DNA of 11,029 nucleotides from CAWDLX01 sp046728155 (GCA_046728155.1 JBKPDY010000140.1:1-11029); one strand, 5' to 3'; shown: positions 1 to 6,148, numbered from the stretch's first letter. Notes: generated from the sequence alone by a model not told the origin. Numbers and translations are program-made.

Positions 1-10
1 TTGCTTGCAT
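1..10 (-). CDS. start of a gene downstream of the RHH regulator (partial; possible DUF4097 protein)
   Basis: Only an ATG and two further codons (M-Q-A) are inside the window. The start is supported by a GGAG motif six bases before the ATG and by its position 41 bp after the stop of the RHH regulator on the same strand. In actinomycetes, HicB-like regulators of this type are commonly followed by a DUF4097 beta-strand-repeat protein whose N-terminus often begins M-Q. That identification is inference from context, since three codons cannot identify a family. Confidence 0.3.
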
Positions 11-51
11 GGTCGGCTCCGCAAGCGTCGCCGACGTTGAATGGATAAGGA

Positions 52-558
52 CTAGCGGGCCCAGCCGATGAAGCTGTCTCCCTGGTCGGTCTCGCGCCGC
101 GAGGCGCGACGAACGTTTGGTTCCAGGGCGGCGGCGATCGCACGGACGAACCACGAGTTCACCGACACCCCCTCCTCTGCTGCCGCCTGCTCCACCCGGG
201 CCTTGAGCCGGTCCGGCAGCCGCAGCGTGGTCCGAGAGGTCACCGTGTCGTCCAGCGGCTCGGCCGGCACCTTCACCTCGGGTACGGACGGAGCAGGCGA
301 ATCCGCCTCCGGCGCCGAAGGGCGAGACACCACCAGCTGCGGATCACGCCCCCGCAGCACGACATCGACCGACCCGGGTGCGATCTCACGCGTGATCTCG
401 CTGGCCACGTCGCTCAGAACCCCCAGCAGCATCAGCCGTACCGCGGCGTCGAGACCCGCACTGAGCTGCTCGGCGACCGCCCGCACGTCTGCGTCACCGC
501 TCTCGCTCGCCGCAGCCAGCTGCGTCTGGAGTTCGAAGACGTACCGGTCGAGGTCCAT
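52..558 (-). CDS. HicB-like ribbon-helix-helix DNA-binding protein
   Basis: This 168-aa protein has a C-terminal ribbon-helix-helix fold at about residues 108-146. The beta strand is TSRTTLRLPDRLK, followed by helix RVEQAAAEEG, the V-S-V-N-S-W turn and a second helix ending near AAAL. This is the pattern of HicB/Arc-type antitoxins and repressors, which dimerise and place the strand in the major groove. Residues 1-75 form a conserved-looking helical N-terminal region, and residues 78-107 are a Pro/Ala/Glu-rich linker. The fold suggests an autorepressor rather than a classical HicB, because no HicB partial-RNase-H domain is recognisable. No Shine-Dalgarno precedes the ATG, and a good promoter ends six bases upstream, so the mRNA is probably leaderless. 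TGACACC half-sites cover the promoter. The likely partner gene starts 41 bp downstream at the window edge. The gene lies on the inferred element side of the tRNA-Gly scar. The fold is secure; an antitoxin role is not. Confidence 0.85.
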   Translation of the reverse strand: MDLDRYVFELQTQLAAASESGDADVRAVAEQLSAGLDAAVRLMLLGVLSDVASEITREIAPGSVDVVLRGRDPQLVVSRPSAPEADSPAPSVPEVKVPAEPLDDTVTSRTTLRLPDRLKARVEQAAAEEGVSVNSWFVRAIAAALEPNVRRASRRETDQGDSFIGWAR

Positions 559-564
559 GACACC

Positions 565-593
565 AAGCTAGCACCACCAGGGTGTCAGCACAA
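565..593 (-). promoter_or_regulatory. predicted leaderless promoter of the RHH operon
   Basis: Read on the minus strand, TTGTGC (593-588) and TAGCTT (570-565) are 17 bp apart, a reasonable -35/-10 pair. The -10 ends six bases before the ATG at 558, so transcription would start at or next to the start codon. The absence of a Shine-Dalgarno agrees with a leaderless message, which is common in actinobacteria. The start site is predicted, not observed. Confidence 0.5.
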
Positions 594-611
594 CGGTGAA
601 TGACACCAGGC

Positions 612-639
612 GACACCACCGCAGGCGATGGGTGGTGTC
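612..639. repeat. 9-bp perfect inverted repeat at the distal end of the operator array
   Basis: GACACCACC (612-620) and GGTGGTGTC (631-639) are perfect inverted arms around a 10-base spacer. They contain the same half-site as the rest of the array. There is no T-tract and no gene ends here, so an operator is a better reading than a terminator. Confidence 0.65.
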
Positions 640-724
640 AGGGCCAGCCATGCCGCCCAGCCACCACGTACCGCAGCAAGAACTTCACGGGGTCCTCCCC
701 GGCGACTTCGCGGATCGATCGACC
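638..724 (-). pseudogene. possible C-terminal remnant of a DUF1048-like protein
   Basis: The last 28 codons of a minus-strand frame contain R-S-I-R-E-V-A-G-E-D-P-V-K-F before a TGA at 638-640. This resembles the conserved C-terminal segment of DUF1048 proteins (pattern xIREVxGxDPVEF). The expected aromatic/Gln-Trp continuation is missing, and the frame upstream runs into the tRNA fragment, so no intact gene is present. The match rests on memory of the family and one short motif. Chance similarity is possible. Confidence 0.25.
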
Positions 725-794
725 GGTCACCAACGGAAAACGCCGGTGAGCCCCGGACGAGGCCCTGACCACGCCGGCAGCACCCGTCGCTACG

Positions 795-839
795 TTTCCC
801 AAGCTGACAGTGGGGGTTCGATTCCCCTCACCCGCTCCA
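795..839 (+). tRNA. 3' half of tRNA-Gly(CCC), partial; candidate integration (att) site
   Basis: The segment reads as anticodon loop TTCCCAA (796-802, anticodon CCC), 3' anticodon strand GCTGA, short variable loop CAGT, and T-arm GGGGG-TTCGATT-CCCCT. It continues with acceptor strand CACCCGC, discriminator T (typical of tRNA-Gly) and an encoded CCA ending at 839. The acceptor strand would pair with GCGGGTG, the standard tRNA-Gly 5' end, but neither that strand, a D-arm nor the 5' anticodon strand occurs upstream. It is therefore not a working tRNA. A perfect 3' half starting at the anticodon loop is what a tyrosine-recombinase element leaves at the end opposite the restored tRNA. By that logic the element lies on the left of this site. 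Confidence 0.85.
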
Positions 840-991
840 GTAGTGAAAGCCGAGGTCAACGGCCACGCCGCCGGTCCTGGACCTTCTGTTTGTAGATCTC
901 TGTGCGCCGGCACGCTGACGATGGAGGGGCATTTCGGTTTAGCACGGCCATGAGCGACGAGCTGAATGACGGCGAGCTGAGGTTCACCGGT
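840..991. other. non-coding stretch between tRNA fragment and DinB gene
   Basis: No convincing reading frame, RNA gene or terminator was found here. Overlapping frames in both directions lack ribosome-binding sites and family resemblance. If the tRNA fragment is an attachment site, this is the start of the chromosomal flank. Confidence 0.4.
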
Positions 992-1750
992 TCATGCGTC
1001 GGACTTCGCCTCGATCGCGTCGAGGTCGCGTACGGCGTAGCGGTGGTGCTCCCACTCCTCCTCCAGGACCACGTGCAGGCAGGAGAGGACGGTCTCCCGG
1101 TATTCGGGAGCGTGGGGATTGCTGCGCGTCTCGGCCAGCACCTCCGACGTGGCTGTGGCGAGGAAGTCGCGCACCATCGCGACGCGACCCGCCCGGACCT
1201 CGAGCACCTCGGCGTACGACGGTGTGACCGTCGTGAAGATCGACATGTCGAAGCCGTCGGCCTCGGCCTCGGCGTTCGGTTGACCGATGGGGTGGAATGG
1301 CTGTTCGATCCCCAGGATCGACCGGCCCAGCCACCCGTCCGTGGCCATGACCAAGTGCCGCAGCGTCTGCGCGAACGACCACTCGCCGCCCACCGAAACG
1401 TCGACTGTGCCAGCCGGCATCGCCGCGACGCGCTCGAGTGTGGCCGCCCAGGTGCGCTCGAGCGTGGCCCAGGCCGCGCGCAGTCCGTCCGGATCTTTGG
1501 CGCGCCGGTCGGCGCGGCCGGGAAAGCGGCGGTTGAGTTCGGCCTCGACGAGTGGGGCCACGTCGACGCCGTTGACGCGCAAGAAGCTCTCGCCGTCGCA
1601 GAGCCACGGTGCGTCGATGTCCGCACCCGACACTTCGACGGCGCGCATCACGACGCCGGACAGGTCAGCCCTGACGAACCGGGCGCCCCGCAGGTCCGCG
1701 TCGACGAACTCCGCTCCCTGCAGTTCGTCGGACCGGGTGAAGGTTGCCAT
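992..1750 (-). CDS. DinB_2-family protein with N-terminal pentapeptide repeats
   Basis: The protein has 252 aa. Residues about 8-45 carry pentapeptide-repeat units of the A(D/E)LxG kind (LQGAEFVDADLRGARFVRADL). Residues about 85-248 form a DinB-like four-helix bundle. Candidate metal-ligand histidines are His132 in L-R-H-L, and His235/His236 in the strongly conserved W-E-H-H-R-Y-A-V-R-D-L motif. DinB-fold proteins are metal-dependent; in actinomycetes some act as thiol-dependent S-transferases, but the substrate here is unknown. The ATG at 1750 is chosen because AGGAG lies seven bases upstream and the protein then begins M-A-T-F-T-R. An in-frame extension to 1840 adds 30 arginine-rich residues without family character. 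The gene is intact and stands alone, back to back with a decayed recombinase. The domain call is firm; the physiological role is not known. Confidence 0.85.
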   Translation of the reverse strand: MATFTRSDELQGAEFVDADLRGARFVRADLSGVVMRAVEVSGADIDAPWLCDGESFLRVNGVDVAPLVEAELNRRFPGRADRRAKDPDGLRAAWATLERTWAATLERVAAMPAGTVDVSVGGEWSFAQTLRHLVMATDGWLGRSILGIEQPFHPIGQPNAEAEADGFDMSIFTTVTPSYAEVLEVRAGRVAMVRDFLATATSEVLAETRSNPHAPEYRETVLSCLHVVLEEEWEHHRYAVRDLDAIEAKSDA

Positions 1751-1823
1751 GACGACTCTCCTTGTCGGGCGCCCTCGGCGAGGCTGACGATGCGCACACC
1801 GTAGTACTCGGCCAGCGCCTCCG

Positions 1824-2212
1824 AAGCACCACGGTGCCAAGGACGAGCGGCCCGGAGTCGGTGAAGTCGGTCGTCTCGCGTCGGCCTACTGCCGCGCCGG
1901 CGACACCCTTGTCGTCACGAAGGTCGACCGGCCGCCCGCTCAGTGCCTGGCGCCCGAGCCATCGCCGACGAAATCACCGCCGGCGAGATCAATCTCAGCA
2001 TCGGCGGGTCCGTACACGACGCACCGGGCCCAGCTGGCCGGATGCTGTTGAACGCATTGGCCATAATCGCTGAGTTGGGGGCTGATCTCGTCCGGATGCG
2101 ACACGCGAAGGGATGAAGGTCGCCCCATTCAAGGGGCGGCTGCGGCAAGCAACCCAATCTCTCCACGCTAAGAAGCCCACCTCGTCGCCCTCCACGCCAA
2201 CGGCGAAGGCTG
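1824..2212 (+). pseudogene. serine recombinase (resolvase/invertase) pseudogene
   Basis: Three frames together spell a serine recombinase. H-G-A-K-D-E-R-P-G...C-R-A-G-D-T-L-V-V-T-K-V-D-R lies at about 1830-1931. A-R-S-V-P-G-A-R-A-I-A-D-E-I...G-G-S-V-H-D follows at 1934-2036, with G-R-M-L-L-N-A-L-A-I-I-A-E to about 2080. M-K-V-A-P-F-K-G-R-L-R begins at 2113, and traces of the C-terminal Hin-like segment (KQPNLS, HLVALHANGE) run to about 2200. Breaks lie near 1932 (one base lost, removing the Leu of D-R-L-A-R-S), near 2100 (one base lost), near 2146 (two bases lost) and near 2175. The N-terminal catalytic serine region (Y-x-R-V-S) is not recognisable, though an ATG at 1789 may mark the old start. 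The gene is certainly inactive. It is a relic of a transposon, invertible element or plasmid resolvase. Confidence 0.8.
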
Positions 2213-2633
2213 GCGCAGTACGAGGACAACTATCGGCTCGCGTACGTCCGCGGCCTCGAGGGCATCATCGTCGCGTTGGCCGAGCAGCTCAGATGAAGCG
2301 TTCGAAGCAGGTCACAACCCCGACGAGTACTCCGAACACAACACGACCGCGCACATCCTGCCGGGCGCCTACGTAGGCGAACTCCGCGTGATCGTCAACG
2401 CGATCCGCAACGCTGACGGGACGCCGCTCGCCCCGTGCGGCGCAACGGTCGCCTACCGCATCACGGACGGTACTCACGGCATAGAAGGCGCCGAATTCGT
2501 CGTCGATGGCGGTAGCCTCCTCGTAGTCGTCGAGCAGCCGCGGTCGAGCTGCGACATCGAGCAAGCGATGACGGACGCGACGGGCGCACAGATCCGGGAC
2601 GGCCAGGATCGCTTCCGCGTCGACGTCGCGTAG
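2213..2633 (+). pseudogene. unidentified coding remnant, probably frameshifted
   Basis: Two adjacent frames have strong coding character (G/C-rich third positions). The first, Q-Y-E-D-N-Y-R-L-A-Y-V-R-G-L-E, ends at a TGA at 2294-2296. The second runs from about 2292 (D-E-A-F-E-A-G-H-N-P-D-E-Y) to a TAG at 2631-2633 and includes G-A-Y-V-G-E-L-R-V-I-V-N-A-I and E-F-V-V-D-G-G-S-L. The second frame's first start codon is a GTG at 2388 with no Shine-Dalgarno, while the coding signal clearly begins earlier. A single gene with an indel near 2291 therefore fits best. Two overlapping genes remain possible. I do not recognise the family. It follows the recombinase remnant directly and belongs to the same decayed tract. 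Confidence 0.45.
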
Positions 2634-2646
2634 GTCGTGAAGGGAC

Positions 2647-3375
2647 GTGATCTTGTGGGACTATGCCGCGATGGGATGGCAGCAGTTGACCTCATCGCTC
2701 AACTCGGACGCCGAGCGGAGCTTCTTGCGCAGCTGGATTTTGGCGAACGTCGTTGGACTGGGCGTCGCGTCGGCCATCAACGGTGCCCTGGTCAACGCAG
2801 TTGAGACTCGCTTCGACGGCGTTAGGTCCGCCGTTACCGCCGCATACATTCTGGCTTCGACGGAGGCAATTGGCTTCGGGCTCGTCGGAGCCGTGATGGG
2901 AGTCGCGCAATTCATCGCGCTGAGACGAACCACAGTTTCGTCAGGATGGTGGGTCGTCGCGACGGGCGCCGGCTGGGTCGCCGCCGGGATCGTAAGCGGG
3001 ACACTGGCCGGTTTGTTCGGCGGCGCGCTCACCGGAGTTGGGCCAGATTTCGGTTTCATCGGAGTAGTCATCGTCTTCGTGGGAGGGTTTGCATTCGCAC
3101 TGCCGGGCGTGTCGCAATACCTCGTGCTTCGGAGGAGCGTGCCTGGATCTCGGCGATGGGTGGCGACGCACATTCTCAGTTTCCTATCGGCCAGTCTGAT
3201 CGGCTTTCTGCTGATGATCGTCGTCGGAACTGTTATGGGATGGGAGTTTCCCTCCGCCGCCGCGTGGGGCTTCGAGGGTGTGCTCGCCGGCATCGTGTAC
3301 GGCTTCATGACGGGGATTGCGCTCACTCAGATCCTTCGACAGCCAGCGGGCGAACCCCGCGAGGCGGTTCGATAG
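2647..3375 (+). CDS. six-span hypothetical membrane protein
   Basis: This 242-aa protein has about six hydrophobic spans (near residues 30-50, 74-92, 101-122, 136-158, 173-197 and 207-228) and no signal peptide. It carries an internal repeat: Q-F-I-A-L-R-R followed by a Trp-rich span (88-110) and Q-Y-L-V-L-R-R followed by R-R-W-V-A (157-179). The Q-x-x-x-L-R-R end-of-helix motif with a following Trp is shared with uncharacterised multi-spanning proteins of cyanobacteria, Chloroflexi and actinobacteria. No enzymatic motif is seen. The start is uncertain. AGGGA (2641-2645) sits too close to the GTG at 2647 but seven bases from an in-frame TTG at 2653; an ATG at 2671 is also possible. It lies 13 bp after the preceding remnant and 167 bp before the next membrane protein. 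The function is unknown. Confidence 0.75.
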   Translation: MILWDYAAMGWQQLTSSLNSDAERSFLRSWILANVVGLGVASAINGALVNAVETRFDGVRSAVTAAYILASTEAIGFGLVGAVMGVAQFIALRRTTVSSGWWVVATGAGWVAAGIVSGTLAGLFGGALTGVGPDFGFIGVVIVFVGGFAFALPGVSQYLVLRRSVPGSRRWVATHILSFLSASLIGFLLMIVVGTVMGWEFPSAAAWGFEGVLAGIVYGFMTGIALTQILRQPAGEPREAVR

Positions 3376-3542
3376 CGCTCAAGGACCGCCGGCTGGCTGG
3401 CCATGCACGACTCCACACGACGCCATTGATGACACGGAACCCGACGGGCGCGAGTCAAAGTCGACTCAGGTCATGTGGAATCGAACCAGTCGCTGCGAGA
3501 ATCTCGATGGCCCGCCCAGCGCATTGACGCCAGGAGGATGTT

Positions 3543-4595
3543 ATGTCCGGACCAACGGTTGAGTCTCATGTCAGTGCCGGGCGGCCGTCTGGCCCTCGCC
3601 GTTCTTGGCTAGCCGCCCTGCTCGGCCAGCGGAGTGTCCAGCTCACGATCGTGGCCTGGATCACCGGTACGGTCGTTGCGGTGGCCCTCGCTCAGGGCGG
3701 GTTGCCGTTCCATCGGCCCGACCTTCACGGCGCGTCGCTGGGCAGCCAGCTCCTCTCACCACAGCTAGCGATGCTCGAGGTATTGATCCTCATCGCGGTC
3801 ACGTTCGGCTTGACCCGGCGCCGGATCATCCCCGACGTTGGCCGGCGGGCACCCGACCGCCCGGTCGCCGCGCGAGAAACCGGCTGGTTGGTCGGGTACG
3901 GGATCGCCGCCCTGATCGGCGGGCTGGTCCTCGGCCGCGTGCTCGGCTTCCACCCGATCAGTTTCCACCTGACCGGAACCCTCTACGGCACGACTGATGT
4001 GGTGACGCCGGCCGAGGTCGCGGTCTGGGCGGCATACAATTTCGCCGTTTTCGCGGTCCTGCCTTATGCCTTCTTCCGCCGCCGGTACAGCTCGACGCAG
4101 TTGAATCTCCGCTCGACCAACCGTCGCAATGACCTGCTCGTCATCGTGGTGATCCTCGCGATTGAGGCGGTGGCTGAACTGGTCGGTCTCAGCTCAGCGA
4201 TCTTCGGGGTGTCGTCGCGTCAGCTAGCGATCGGCCTGCCGCTGACGTTCGTGGTGTACTTCATCGGGACAGTGCTCCCGACCATGGTGTTCATCCAGTG
4301 CCTGCTGGTGCCACGATTCCGGCGGTTGACTGGATCAACGGCCAGCACAGTCGTGCTCGGCGGGATCACCTACACACTGCTGCACTGCTTCGACGGTTGG
4401 CTGGCGTTCGACTCGGTCAATGCCGTGCTGCTGTCGGTCATCTTCCTGTTCTTCCAGTATCTGGGACCCGGGATGATCAAAACCGTACTGACGCTGCGGA
4501 CAGGTAATGCCTGGGTGCATGTGTGGGCCTACCACGCGATCGCCCCGCACGTCCTTACCGACAGCCCCAACGTCATCAAGATCTTCCATTTGTGA
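3543..4595 (+). CDS. multi-spanning membrane protein with divergent CPBP-like C-terminus
   Basis: The protein has 350 aa and is preceded by a perfect AGGAGG (3532-3537) five bases before the ATG. A basic N-terminus is followed by about eight hydrophobic spans (near 33-50, 73-90, 114-134, 158-178, 197-215, 226-256, 268-283 and 293-310). The end resembles CPBP (CAAX protease/bacteriocin-processing) intramembrane proteases. Y-T-L-L-H (277-281) fits the family's FxxxH element, and L-R-T-G-N-A-W-V-H-V-W-A-Y-H-A-I (318-333) fits the region carrying the last histidine. The family's Glu-Glu-xxx-Arg motif is not seen; the equivalent helix reads F-I-Q-C-L-L-V-P-R-F. Either this is an inactive or remote relative, or the resemblance is superficial. 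The gene is intact, with a strong ribosome-binding site and likely its own promoter in the 167-bp gap upstream. Confidence 0.75.
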   Translation: MSGPTVESHVSAGRPSGPRRSWLAALLGQRSVQLTIVAWITGTVVAVALAQGGLPFHRPDLHGASLGSQLLSPQLAMLEVLILIAVTFGLTRRRIIPDVGRRAPDRPVAARETGWLVGYGIAALIGGLVLGRVLGFHPISFHLTGTLYGTTDVVTPAEVAVWAAYNFAVFAVLPYAFFRRRYSSTQLNLRSTNRRNDLLVIVVILAIEAVAELVGLSSAIFGVSSRQLAIGLPLTFVVYFIGTVLPTMVFIQCLLVPRFRRLTGSTASTVVLGGITYTLLHCFDGWLAFDSVNAVLLSVIFLFFQYLGPGMIKTVLTLRTGNAWVHVWAYHAIAPHVLTDSPNVIKIFHL

Positions 4596-4703
4596 GCAGG
4601 GTCGCCGTTCCGGCCAGGATGGCGGTCGGCAGCGGACAACAACGGCACGCCGTGGACAGCCGTCGCCCGCGAGACCGCACCGGCAACCTCCAGCGGGCAC
4701 GGA

Positions 4704-4718
4704 AGTCCAGAGTGGACT
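4704..4718. repeat. small hairpin between convergent genes
   Basis: AGTCCA-GAG-TGGACT is a perfect 6-bp inverted repeat with a 3-base loop. It lies in the 134-bp gap between the plus-strand membrane gene and the minus-strand CGNR remnant. No T-run follows on either strand. It could help bidirectional termination, but its stability is low. Confidence 0.35.
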
Positions 4719-4729
4719 GACCGGCGGCG

Positions 4730-5165
4730 CTACGCGCACAGGGCGGCGGTCTGGTCGCGCTCGGCGCGCGCCCCGCAGATCCCCATGCTGCACCACTGCC
4801 GTAGGCCGTTCTGGTCAAGGAAGAGCCAGCCGCAGTCGTCGCCGGGCAGCGGCGCACCGTGTACCGGCGCGGGTCGCAGAGCAGGTCCGCCGCGCACCGG
4901 GCGGCCGCGTAGACCGGCAGGCGCAGCCCCGCCGCCTTGCTGAGCCGCCATCGGCCGAGACCGTCCTCGTCCTGGACGAAGGTGGAGACCTTCGCGGCCG
5001 CCTCGGCGAAGCGGGCGACCACCGCGAACGACCTCGCCCCGTTCGGCCTGGTGAGACAGGCGTAGAGGTGCGAGCGCAACAGGCGCGCCTCGGTAAGTAC
5101 GGCCGCCGCCTCGGCCGGCTCGCGCTTGGCCGAGGCGACCAGCCGCGTCACGGTGCGGTCATGAC
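4730..5165 (-). pseudogene. ABATE/CGNR zinc-finger region, frameshifted off the SARP gene
   Basis: After the SARP frame stops at 5148, a neighbouring frame continues the ABATE domain (H-D-R-T-V-T-R-L-V-A-S-A-K-R-E-P...) to D-P-R-R-Y-T-V-R-R-C-P near 4847. A third frame finishes it with G-D-D-C-G-W-L-F-L-D-Q...Q-W-C-S-M-G-I-C-G-A-R and a TAG at 4732-4730. The four zinc-ligand cysteines (RRCP, DDC, QWC, GIC) survive across the frames. The signature reads C-G-A-R instead of C-G-N-R. Each break is explained by one missing base, near 5161-5166 and in the GGG run near 4843-4845. ABATE/CGNR proteins are putative stress-linked transcriptional regulators. As sequenced, this module cannot be made as one protein. 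Single-base assembly errors in G/C runs are the alternative. Confidence 0.75.
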
Positions 5166-6092
5166 AAGTCCGACGTATAGCGTCCATACCGCCAGCGTCG
5201 GGTAGCTGCGCAGCCATTCGCCGCGCGGATGTGGCGGGTCGCCCCAACCGGCGAAGGTGTTACAGAACTCCAGCGCCGGGTGGCCGGCGGCCTTCCACGG
5301 CAGCCATTCGTCGCGTACCCGCACGGCGTAGCGCGGTGCGTTCGGCCGTTCCAGGGTCGGGTCCTTGCGCAGGATCCGTACGTGCAGATCCCGTAGCTGC
5401 GAGCCCGGCTCGACGCCGAGCTGCGAGACCAGTTTCGACCGCGCGGTGCGGTAGAGCTCGATCGCGTCGGCCTGGCGTTCGCAGCGGTACAGCGCGGTCA
5501 TGAACAGTGCCAGCAGTCGCTCGCGGGTCGGGTACTGCTCGGCCAACGGCTCGAGGTCCGCGGCGACCGCATCGTGGTGGCCCATGGTCAGGCGGTCCTC
5601 GGCGAGCAGTTCGGCGCTGGCCAGACGGGTATCGGTGAGGCGGGAACCGAGGCGCTCGCGCAGCCGGTCATCGGCCAGGTCGGCAAGCAGCGGCCCCCGC
5701 CAGAGCGACAGCGCCTCGTCGAGCAGACGGGGGCGTAGGGTGGGGTCGGATTCGGCCGCGGCCTGACGGGCGAGGTCGGTGAAGCGGGCGGCGTCGATGA
5801 CATGTCCGCCGACGTCGAACAGGTAGCCCTCGCCGCGCGTCAGGATCCGTACGCCGTGTGGCGACAGCGTCCGGCGTAGCCGTCCGATGTACGTGTGGAT
5901 CGCGCCACGGGCCGCCGGCGGCGGCGTGCCGTCCCACAGCAGGTCGGCGAGGCGGGTGACCGAGACGATCCGGCCGGCCTCGAGCAGCAGGATGGCCAGC
6001 AGCAACCGTTCCTGACGCCGGGTGCTGACCAGCACCGGACTGTCGCCAGCGCACGCTTCGAAAGAGCCGAGTAGGTGGAAATCCATGGGCAT
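5148..6092 (-). CDS. SARP/AfsR-type regulator (wHTH + BTAD) running into a truncated ABATE domain
   Basis: This 314-aa frame has a winged-helix (Trans_reg_C-like) domain at about residues 3-95, with R-R-Q-E-R-L-L-L-A-I-L-L-L-E-A-G and the T-Y-I-G-R-L-R-R-T-L recognition region. A BTAD domain follows at about 100-246 and ends L-R-D-L-H-V-R-I-L-R-K-D-P. SARPs activate nearby genes by binding direct repeats next to promoters. After a linker of about 12 residues the frame continues into an ABATE start (W-L-P-W-K-A-A-G-H-P-A-L-E-F-C-N-T, 263-279) before stopping in M-T-A-P. The stop comes from a one-base loss; without it and a second break, the product would be a SARP-ABATE-CGNR fusion. The start is set at 6092 (M-P-M-D-F) from the family's N-terminus, with only a weak AAGGGG upstream; the ATG at 6086 is equally possible. 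The longer frame reaching 6425 overlaps the divergent gene and is rejected. The regulator is divergent from a secreted-protein gene, with candidate binding repeats between them. Confidence 0.8.
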   Translation of the reverse strand: MPMDFHLLGSFEACAGDSPVLVSTRRQERLLLAILLLEAGRIVSVTRLADLLWDGTPPPAARGAIHTYIGRLRRTLSPHGVRILTRGEGYLFDVGGHVIDAARFTDLARQAAAESDPTLRPRLLDEALSLWRGPLLADLADDRLRERLGSRLTDTRLASAELLAEDRLTMGHHDAVAADLEPLAEQYPTRERLLALFMTALYRCERQADAIELYRTARSKLVSQLGVEPGSQLRDLHVRILRKDPTLERPNAPRYAVRVRDEWLPWKAAGHPALEFCNTFAGWGDPPHPRGEWLRSYPTLAVWTLYVGLVMTAP

Positions 6093-6119
6093 CCACACTC
6101 TAACCCCTTGTCGCGACAC

Positions 6120-6148
6120 ATGGTCAGCCATGGTCAGCCGATGGTCAG
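6120..6148. promoter_or_regulatory. three ATGGTCAG direct repeats, candidate SARP operator
   Basis: ATGGTCAGCC occurs at 6120-6129 and 6130-6139, and ATGGTCAG again at 6141-6148. The pitch is 10 and 11 bp, so all three copies lie on one helix face. SARP regulators typically bind heptamer direct repeats with such spacing beside the -35 region. The array is in the 109-bp gap between the SARP gene and the secreted-protein gene. It lies about 25 bp upstream of an AT-rich segment (TCAATAT, 6172-6178) that could be the -10 of the plus-strand gene. The repeats are certain; the binding protein is inferred from position. Confidence 0.6.

Larger units (their letters stand above)
558..640. promoter_or_regulatory. 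candidate RHH operator: multiple TGACACC/GGTGTCA half-sites
   Basis: TGACACC occurs at 558-564 and 601-607, with a one-mismatch copy CGACACC at 611-617. Its reverse complement GGTGTCA occurs at 581-587 and 634-640. One site overlaps the start codon and predicted transcription start, one lies in the -35/-10 spacer, and the rest lie just upstream. RHH dimers bind short tandem or inverted half-sites cooperatively, and autoregulation is usual. The array is therefore the probable operator of the adjacent RHH gene; binding itself is inference. Confidence 0.55.

Noticed and set aside
795..839. A functional tRNA-Gly gene
   Set aside because: No acceptor 5' strand, D-arm or 5' anticodon strand exists upstream, and nothing suggests an intron joining a distant 5' half.
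638..913. Minus-strand frame of 91 codons crossing the tRNA fragment
   Set aside because: Its middle is the reverse complement of the tRNA-Gly 3' half (giving the typical GNRTPTVSLGN artefact), so it cannot be one gene. Only its last 28 codons look possibly protein-derived.
902..1804. Long plus-strand open frame of 300 codons over the DinB gene
   Set aside because: It is the antisense shadow of the DinB_2 gene. That gene has recognisable domains and a proper ribosome-binding site, while the plus frame has neither.
1751..1864. Minus-strand protein-like reading E-A-L-A-E-Y-Y-G-V-R-I-V-S-L-A-E-G as the end of another gene
   Set aside because: It has no stop before the DinB gene in that frame, and part of it overlaps the recombinase remnant on the other strand, which is a much clearer match.
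4507..5205. Plus-strand frame of 232 codons
   Set aside because: Arg/Gly-rich antisense shadow of the ABATE/CGNR region, without a ribosome-binding site or family resemblance.
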